From contig JAULBX010003777.1 of the NCBI GenBank assembly GCA_032358255.1, positions 1 to 64,000 of the forward strand: DNA of 64,000 nucleotides, in the 5' to 3' direction. The stretch is from Heterotrichella gracilis (lineage: Eukaryota > Sar > Xanthophyceae > Tribonematales > Xanthonemataceae). Each line of letters starts with the position of its first letter. The stretch's first letter is position 1. This document shows positions 57,001-64,000 of this stretch, one piece after another. A program made the translations under genes and the position numbers. A model generated the notes under the pieces. It was not told where the DNA came from, searched no databases, and saw only the letters and a program-made list of their open reading frames with translations.

Positions 57001-59261
57001 TATCGGCTCTGATTGATTTATAATAGTATTGTACACATAAAAATAGATCACCATCCAATTGTAGTACCTCAAGGGGCCTTCCTCTTCCTGTCATACATCA
57101 GCAACTGCGCACAAGACAGGCAGCGCATTGGGTTCTGTTGTATATATACACATCTTTTATCATTTCTGCAGGTTCCAGATGCAGAATATGACCCCGCGCG
57201 GGATGGGAAACCCAAGGGTGTAATGGAGGAAGGGGGCGAGGATGGAGATGCGCTGAGCAAGAGTGGGGATGGAAAGGAGCTATTGGGATCAGTTGGGGAT
57301 GAGGAGGAGACTCTGGGATTAGAGGCGGGTCCTGTCCTTTTCATCTTGGCTTGTTGCATATGGGTGTGAATGCTGTGCACAGCCGCTGGGGGTGCTGCCC
57401 CTGTCCTGCCGTGCCTCCTTTGGCTTTTGAGAGCCACAGCGGGTAATCAATGGTAAATCAAAATGATGGGGAATTTGCTCATTCTTCTCTTTATGTTTTC
57501 TGCCCCTGTCCCGGCGTGTTGCCATGGCACTCAAGACAAGGCGCTAAGTGCCATGGCAAGTCCTTGCGTACAGGGTATTCATGAAAATCTGTAATGCTCA
57601 ATGTGCTGATCCTTCTTCTCATTTTCATTGTAGGCGGGTCCTGGCCTGCACAGCATGCACAGCGTACACAGCGTGGAGGCGCTGGAGGCGCTGACCACAC
57701 CCAGGGTGAGGTTTGGAAAGGATGGGATCGGGGAGGTGCAGGCGGTGGCAGACCCGGACTCAGACGAGGAGGTGGCCACGGCAGGGGAGGGGACACACGA
57801 AAATGCTGAGGGGGGGGCACAAGGGGAAGGATCACATGGGAATGGTGACGGGGGCACATCAGGGGAGGCGGTGCATAGAAATGCGTTTGGGGAGGTAGCC
57901 AACAGTTCTGGGGGTAGAGGTGGAGCCAGTGGGTACCCAGGGGGGTTGCAGCAGGAAAGCACAAGCGGGGAGGAGGAGGGAGTGGTTGCACCGGTGCACC
58001 AGTCCTTTGCGCACGATGCAGCCTTGCACCAACAGCTGCCCCGGCTGGCCATCACCCCCCCTCCATCCCCCCTTCCGCCATCCCCCTTGCCCGCCGAGCC
58101 CCCCTACAACGACAAGATGCACGCCTGGGGACTGAGCAAGGAGATCTGCCGGGACTTGCTAAATCCAGGTGGGTATTTTATTTATGCACATTCGTGTTCT
58201 TGTTCTTATGTATGTCACCCACAAAGCACGTTTGGGCGCATATCCAAACGAGGGTTCGCCGCAAGGGGAGTAGACTGTGCGCCATTGGCCAAGCGCTAAA
58301 ACACCTGTCTCAGCATATCGGGGACACGAGTCTGGATGAGCCTCTTGAAGAGCACGATGCAGTGACGCATGTCCCGATATGCTCAGACAGGTGTTTTTAC
58401 CACTTGGCCAATGTTGCACAGTCTACTTCACTTGAGGGCCATGCTCACCCAAAGCTCAAGGGACCAAAGGGTTGTCTGCAAGTAAGTATTCCTTGGGGCT
58501 AGCCTATTATGCACAGGGACCATGGAGGTAGCTTAATATCAAGGGAGTTTCTATCTCTCTGGCTGTAGTGTGCTGGTGTGGCAGTACTAGGGGCATTGCG
58601 TACATGCAGTAGCTCTAAACCCTGAAGCCCTAAATCCCTGGACCCTACCCCACCACCTTTTGACAGGGAGCATGACCACCATCACGCTCGACCACCCCAG
58701 CTGTTAACCCTAAAACCAGTAAAATCCTGACTCCTACCCCACCACCTCCCTGCTGGAAACACCAAGGGCTACTCTCAAGGTTATGATGACCAGGAGCACT
58801 AATTCCATCCCTTTTTACTTATGCTAAACCCCGTGAAATCTTGTTCCCCAGGTTTCCATGACCCCTTTGACCCAGTGACCACCATCACGCTTGACCACCC
58901 CAGCTACCGCACCTTTGGGCGCAGCCTCATGAAGGGCAAGCTGTACACCCTAAACCGTGCAACCCTACCCCACCACTTTCCTACAGGGAACATCAAGCGC
59001 TGCTCTAAGCTTTTGATGTCCAAGGGCAGAGGACTAAACCCTTGAATTTTCTGCCATCCAGGTTTCCACGACCCCTTTGACCCAGTGACCACCATCACGC
59101 TTGACCACCCCAGCTACCGCATCTTTGGGCGCAGCCTCATGAAGGGCAAGCTGGACTGGATGCTGCTGCGGCGACTAGAGGTGCAGCGCCAGGTGGTGGG
59201 CAACCACGACTACCGCGCATCAGATCACAAATGGCTGGCGGTGGACGTGCGATTTGACTAG
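54046..59261 (+). CDS. endonuclease/exonuclease/phosphatase (EEP) family enzyme
   Basis: Nine exons in phase (54046..54180, 54555..54678, 55156..55247, 55551..55757, 56266..56340, 56738..56884, 57172..57324, 57634..58168, 59062..59261) give 555 residues. EEP landmarks in order: WNIERG (Asn), ALQEVD (catalytic Glu), VHGNALLSKY, VAYCAHFE, VIMGDLNT (Asp/Asn) and the terminal ASDHKWLAVDV (SDH motif). Between GDLNT and the C-terminal block is a ~240-residue acidic/Gly-rich insertion (VPDAEYDPARDG..., EEGGEDGDALSKSG) unlike compact family members. The fold includes deadenylases, sphingomyelinase-like and DNA-repair nucleases; I cannot choose among them. The join of exons 7 and 8 requires a GC donor (57325). 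Many exon edges are duplicated in the introns. Confidence 0.82.
54636..54950 (+). repeat. copies of EEP exon 2 end
   Basis: The exon end gaggtagacataggctgcga...gacacag|gtgggg (54636-54690) recurs diverged at about 54762-54815 (gaggtgggtatagcctgaga...) and 54893-54950 (caggtggccatgggctgtgg...). The intervening ggtgggtg-rich sequence is also repeated. Confidence 0.75.
55400..55960 (+). repeat. copies of both ends of EEP exon 4
   Basis: A copy of the internal segment cctggtccaccatcagcatt... (55409-55450) precedes the genuine exon (55608-55650). A copy of its 3' end (gcgagcccaggcaaggggag ... cacttcgaggtgg) at 55860-55955 follows the genuine one at 55669-55760. Exon 4 is thus flanked by fragments of itself. 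Confidence 0.9.
58269..58427. repeat. inverted repeat of tRNA-like sequence in an EEP intron
   Basis: The left arm 58269-58326 and the reverse complement of the right arm 58370-58427 are about 85-90 percent alike over ~57 bp, with a ~43-bp loop. Each arm contains ttggccaag-g-taaaacacc, resembling a tRNA D-arm/box A region, followed by cctgtct-agcatatcggg. It is probably a foldback built from two tRNA-derived (SINE-like) units. Confidence 0.7.
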
Positions 59262-59615
59262 GCAGCTGATTTCGGGGGATGAATCAGGTATAGCGTCGGC
59301 ATGGGGTGGCATTTTAGGCGCAGCCACATGAAGGGCTGGCTGGACTGGATGCTGGTGCTGCGGTGCAGCGGCGGTGGCGGGCAACCACGAATACCGCGCA
59401 AGTGAACAAGTTGCTGGCGGTGGGCGTGCGCTTTGACTGAGCAGTAGCGCTGGGGTCTTTTTCAATCAGATTTGGGATTGATCGCAGCGAGCAAGGATAT
59501 GGCAATTTTTGGCAGGATGTGGGTTTTTTTGGGCTCAGCCTGTTGAAGAGCAAGCTGGATTCATTCCAGCAATTTAAGCTGCCAGTGGACGTGCGTTTGA
59601 CTGTGGCATGAGTCA
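58650..59615 (+). repeat. tandem ~210-bp units containing EEP exon 9 start, plus degenerate 3' copies
   Basis: Genuine exon 9 starts at 59062. A near-identical copy with its own ccccag acceptor lies at 58852-58945, and a shorter one at about 58665-58710. The following intronic sequence (ccaccac...ggaaacacc/ggaacatc...caagg) is repeated too, so whole ~210-bp units were duplicated. After the stop, damaged copies of the exon 3' half lie at 59310-59440 and 59530-59612. Confidence 0.92.
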
Positions 59616-60886
59616 AACCGTGTGACTGAGTGCTTGCTACAGCTAAGGACATGTTTTTCGCAAGAAACAGATATTTTAGAGCAGTGCAAACAACCAGGGT
59701 GGAACTAGCATTATCCAAAAAGGGCTGCCCGGGCCTCTCACGGCGTATTGATGTGTTGAGTGGATGAAAAACTTCAGTCCGGTCATACTGTAAAGTCTGT
59801 CGCAAATTATACCAGGGCAAGTTGTGCATGCCGCGTATGTCGCAAGCATTGGGCCGTTGCAGCTGGCAGCGGTAGTAGTGGCTTGAAAACCCTAAACCCT
59901 AATCTAGCCAGCAGTTGCATCATGATTCAGGTCTGAGTATCTTCAGAGTGAACTTGAGGAGGCTTGAAACCTGGCAAGGGCACAGTCAGTCGGTAACGGT
60001 ATTCAAATGTGGTGACACCACCACCCACTCACCCTCCAGCAAGTGGTGGCATGGCCGTGGAAGGGACCCACCACACTCCTATCCCACCTGCCCAGCAGCA
60101 GGTGATGCACTGCGCTGCCAGCGGACCGGGTCCACCGATATTAGCCTGCAATATCGAAAGATATCCGCGTGTTAAAATCGCGTGCCATCGTACCTCTAGT
60201 TGTCCGCACTTTCACGCATGCATGCATGCATTCGGTGCACTTTCATGCCAACACTGGCCAAGCACAGATATAGCACCCTGTGCAGACTGTAGATTGGGCT
60301 GGGCTGGAGGCACCAGTGTCAATAGCTCGTAGTACCCAAAACATACGTTAAATGGCATCGTCGCGACGGGTAATGGTACAGTTCATATCTGATAAAGATA
60401 CGTACGGTGACGTAGATGGCAGCAGCTGCGACAAGAGCCGCTTGCGTTTACTTGGGTTCACCTGAAATACACCGACGTGCGTTCTGTTGGCTTCAACTGT
60501 CAACATTCCACGTCACTTGGGACCTTCGACGTCAGGTTTGTCAATGGAATGTTGTTGGCGCTACTGGGAAAGAACAACGATGCACGCGGGGCAATAAGGT
60601 CCTTGCACCCTTCGAGCAACTAGGTAGTCGCTTATATTGCAACTTGGAATGTCTACTTACAATCGGTTTTTGCCAGCTTGGTCAACAAGGCTACCTGCAA
60701 GGCTTGTTCAACGGCATGCATGTTGGGTGACAGACTATCTCGCTGACCTATTGGCTGCTCACCCAAGGGTCAGCCACCCGCATCTCCTCCGATAACCCAT
60801 TGCTTACTGCTGCAGGCGTGTGGCAAGCCTGCCCTGCTTGGAACAGCGCATGCGCTTGTGACTCTTGGCGGGAACAGACACTCGCG
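59262..60886. other. intergenic region
   Basis: Apart from the degenerate EEP exon-9 copies up to ~59612 and a telomere-type aaaccctaaaccctaa at 59887-59902, nothing recognisable is present. A gcatgcatgcatgcat run lies at 60217-60232. Confidence 0.45.
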
Positions 60887-63800
60887 ATGACAGCTGTCTG
60901 TATACGTAAGGGACGTGCTTCTGAAGGACTTGTGTTAGGTGAGGGACCTTCTACTCCCTGGTGCGCACCTGAAACTGCACCTCCATTCGCCATGCATACC
61001 AGTGCTTGTCTGCGCCTAGGTGGACGTGTGACAGGTATGTGCAAGTAGGTTGCTGCATGCATGTCTGTGCCTAAGCCTTGTCCTAACCCGGTTAATTCAT
61101 GGAATAGCAATAAAAATAAGGGGATTGTGCAGATGTACCTGACTTTGATCCTCTCATCGTTTTGCCCCCAGGCTTGCTGCTGTTGCTGGTGTGCCAAGCT
61201 CAGCTGGGTGCTGGAGAGGGGCTTGCTAGTACTAGCGGCACCGGGCGGCGGGTGCTTGCTGCCACAACTTCCTGCAAAACAGGAGGAGATGGCTGTGCAG
61301 AGTGCGCAAAGGTCCCTGAATATCTCGTCGACGGCCGCGGAAACATCTGTAGCATGTACGGCTTGCACTTGAGCGTCTACTGTCAGTGTAAAGGGTTTTG
61401 GCCAATGGATAGGTTACAATTACTTTAGAGTTCAAGTCCTACCACCCTTGCAAGTTCTGGTGAATCTGCTGTTGCACGAGGGTAAATCTGCTATCAGTCA
61501 ATGGTCCAACATGTTCTGTACAGATAGTAATTGTTCGAAACTTACTAGGAAATGGTAATGGGACCGGCGTCCATTCAGCTTTGCTGTTGCATTCAATGGT
61601 TGGCAACCACCCTGACTACCCTGACAAGGTTTATAGCATATGCATTTCCCGGGGGGCTGACTTTTGTGCTGTCTGAACACGTGGTGCACCTGCTAAATCA
61701 CCGACTTTATCCTCCATATGAGATCACCGACTCTGCATATATATGTGCACAGGTGCAAGTCCGGGTACACTCTGATCGGCAGTCGTGATATTGGAAACGA
61801 CATGGATGGAATGTGGTCCAAGTGCTTCAGCTGCAGCAAGGACTTGCGGTGCCCCAGTGGAGCCTGCGTGCCAGGTGCGCTCCCTAATTAGGTGAATTAG
61901 AAATGTTTTTGAATCACTGAATATTCTGAACTGAATTATTTAATGTTCATTTAATAATTCAGTTCAGAATATTCAGGTCATCCACCGAGGAGTGATCACA
62001 ACCTGCTGCTGTGGCATATATTACATTCATATTACTTAGGTGCTTTTCATAATGCTGTACCCGTGCTGGTGTGTGACATTGTCAAGATTGGTCAGCTCAA
62101 CTTCCTAATAAATACCTCCGGGAATTATTTAAGAAAGGGTTCAAGCAACAAGGTGTTGCACTAGGGTAGTAACTGCCATGCACTTTCGTATCATAACCAT
62201 TTTGCGTTAAGTTAATCAACTGCATATCAAGCAAGGGTAATTTCAGTGATGGCATCGTCTATGTCACCAGACCCTTAGGTTGCATCTCCTCCCTCGGTGC
62301 TGCACTGTCAAGCTCCTCGGAGCCCACTTATCACAGTACGGTAGCTGGAGACATGCCCTACATGCCTCGATGCTGATGCCTCCCACATGATCAGGTCTTG
62401 TACCTGCAGGAGACATTATGGACTGGAGGGCAATGTCCTGAGCTTCCTGTTCGCTCAACCCATTTTTCACTTGATCCTCCCTACTCGCCAGTTTAGCCAT
62501 TGGCAGCCGCTGGAGTAGCACGTTATCTTTTTCTATTCCTTTTCAGGTCTTGGCTGCAGCCGATGCGCAGGTGGTGACATCCTCATGCAGCAGCTGGTCC
62601 TGGACACATTTGACTCCCACACCGGTACAGTTACATCAAAGGGACAGGTGCAGCTCTTTGTGCAGCCCAAACGCCTTAACTGTGCCACAGCCATTGACTA
62701 CCTGGGGTGTGTCACATGCCATGCAGGTGAATGCATAGGAATGTAACCAATTGCAAGGTCTGCAGTAGGGAATATCCCCTCCTTGCACTTGGCAAAAACA
62801 GTATATTGTTGCACCATGGGCGGCCATAGTAGCATGCTGGTAAACTTGCCTGTGAAGCTGTTGCCAATGCTTTCAATGAGGCAACATGACCAGACATGGC
62901 CACATTGCTGTGCACTGCAGACCTTGCGCAGCTATCGATCCCATACCTGTGTACTACTACTGCTTGATTAGGTCTGATACACAAGCTTAGCCACATATCC
63001 ACCTTTGTCCTTACTTGTGCGCCCTGCGCCCTCCACATTTCCAATTTGACCTCGTGTTGACAGGCGCGTCCCGGATATTGGAGGCATTCTTCTACAACGC
63101 CGATGCCAATTACATCGCCAATGTCACTGCCTATTCCACAGGTATCAGGCGGTGGATGTGGCATGATAAATATGGGAACGTTACACAAACGCCCGCAAAA
63201 TACCAATATACCTCCAGGGCCTGCAGGCCATGGCCATTTGATCAATGATGTGCAGTAATGGTGGTCTCACACTAGGCTAGCTAGCTCTGTATGAAAGCTG
63301 CGTAGATTTATCTACCTACTCAGTAGTATAGTATCACTTTTTTGTATCAGAGCTTGTTGATATAGATCGTCACTGTGGTACCAGTGGAGGGCTAAGGGTC
63401 ACCCACTGAATGGTGGCCATGAGTGCTAGGATGACAAGTGGTTGATATTTTTTATTGGGGTCGATAGTATGAGCCATACTTGCCTTACATCATGGTAATT
63501 GACGCTTGCCCAGGGTTCTCCTGCATGCCCTGCTCGTGGCTGGGCTGTAGCGCTGCTGCCTGCAAGGACAATGTTGGCTGCACCTCCTGCCCTGCTGGCA
63601 AGTACCTAGGGTATAGCCGAGACCCCAAGGTGCCCATCTCTGTACGCATCTGCGCCGCCCCATACAAGTCTACCAAGGCAAACTGCATGTGAGTGGTTAC
63701 CATTGTACTGTATGTCAACCACGTGAATTCAACTCCTAAAACGCAAGCTTTATCTGTGGAATGAGGATTTGTTAGGGGATGTTTGCGTGGTGGAGATCAA

Positions 63801-64000
63801 CTCCAGAAGTGATCCTACATTATTTTGTCATATTACGTATGTATACAAAAGAGCATTGCATCTGCTGGCAGGGTTGAGAATGACGTGCCCAGATTGCATT
63901 GCTTTTGATATTGAGCATCCAGAAGCTTACCTCCCTGTGCAGGCGGTTTGCCCCTAGTGGGGCATGTGCTCAGTGCGCCCAGGGATACATGCTATACCGG
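60887..64000 (+). CDS. secreted cysteine-rich protein, N-terminal part (runs off window)
   Basis: Exons in consistent phase: 60887..60905 (proposed), 61172..61355, 61753..61874, 62547..62726, 63064..63141, 63514..63688 and 63943 to beyond 64000. The proposed start plus exon 2 give MTAVCIRLLLLLVCQAQLGA, a good signal peptide. Downstream are Cys-rich modules: CKTGGDGCAECAKVPEY, CSMCKSGYTLIG, CFSCSKDLRCPSGACVPG, GCSRCAGG, CVTCHAG, CMPCSWLGCSAAACKDN, CTSCPAGKYLG, CAQCAQGYMLY. The C-x2-C and CxxCxxGY spacing recalls furin-like/growth-factor-receptor-type repeats common in algal and protist surface proteins. Function is unknown. The first exon is the least certain part. Confidence 0.65.
61390..61450 (+). 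other. tRNA-like remnant
   Basis: The sequence aagggttttggccaatggat has a D-arm-like look and gagttcaagtcctacc resembles a T arm, closing with cacccttg, which can pair with aagggt. The whole is only ~60 nt and lacks an anticodon arm, so it is not a working tRNA. It may derive from a tRNA-related SINE. Confidence 0.3.
61917..61976. repeat. perfect 24-bp inverted repeat, 12-nt loop
   Basis: The arm 61917-61940 (ctgaatattctgaactgaat then tatt) is the exact reverse complement of 61953-61976. It is A/T-rich and unlike the surrounding sequence, and lies in an intron of the cysteine-rich gene. It would form a strong hairpin in RNA or DNA. Confidence 0.92.

Overview
This is a nuclear segment from a green alga (Chlorophyta). 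Three things point there: a nuclear gene for plastid ribosomal protein L21 with a transit peptide, intron-dense genes with GT-AG splice sites, and many short runs of the plant/algal telomere-type motif TTTAGGG (CCCTAAA on the other strand) far from any chromosome end. I assembled gene models by hand from family matches, splice consensus and reading-phase bookkeeping. Species and lineage cannot be fixed from the sequence alone.

Layout. 1.5-4.2 kb (-): WRAP73/WDR8-type WD40 protein. 4.8-9.6 kb (+): ZUP1/ZUFSP-type deubiquitinase carrying extra zinc modules. 10.6-13.3 kb (-): a decayed U-box/armadillo-repeat E3 ligase pseudogene. 15.6-18.1 kb (+): F-box/LRR protein. 19.1-23.7 kb (-): carboxypeptidase Y-like serine carboxypeptidase. 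24.2-26.0 kb (+): plastid bL21. 27.9-30.3 kb (-): heat shock transcription factor. 32.0-39.7 kb (-): 858-residue coiled-coil protein in 19 exons, possibly CCDC57-like. 40.3-44.6 kb (+): MFS transporter. 46.1-47.6 kb (+): a second F-box/LRR protein, in one exon. 49.1-52.3 kb (-): GT2/GT92-like glycosyltransferase. 54.0-59.3 kb (+): endonuclease/exonuclease/phosphatase-fold enzyme. 60.9 kb to the window end (+): secreted cysteine-rich protein, incomplete. The genes are not an operon or pathway cluster. Several neighbouring pairs are divergent with 0.4-0.6 kb shared upstream regions.

The most notable signal is shared across genes. In at least ten transcription units the intron next to an exon contains one to four degenerate tandem copies of that exon's edge, usually with the splice site included. 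The copies are often separated by short TTTAGGG/CCCTAAA runs. Some sit on the donor side, some on the acceptor side, and one is inverted. In one case (17.5-17.8 kb) the whole intron lies between two near-identical ~35-bp copies of coding sequence whose CAG|GTGAG core serves as donor on one side and acceptor on the other. That is the expected structure of an intron born by tandem duplication of coding sequence. Some copies could be used as alternative exons or splice sites. I regard this as the candidate undescribed system: recurrent exon-edge duplication coupled to telomere-motif insertion, feeding intron growth and splice-site redundancy.
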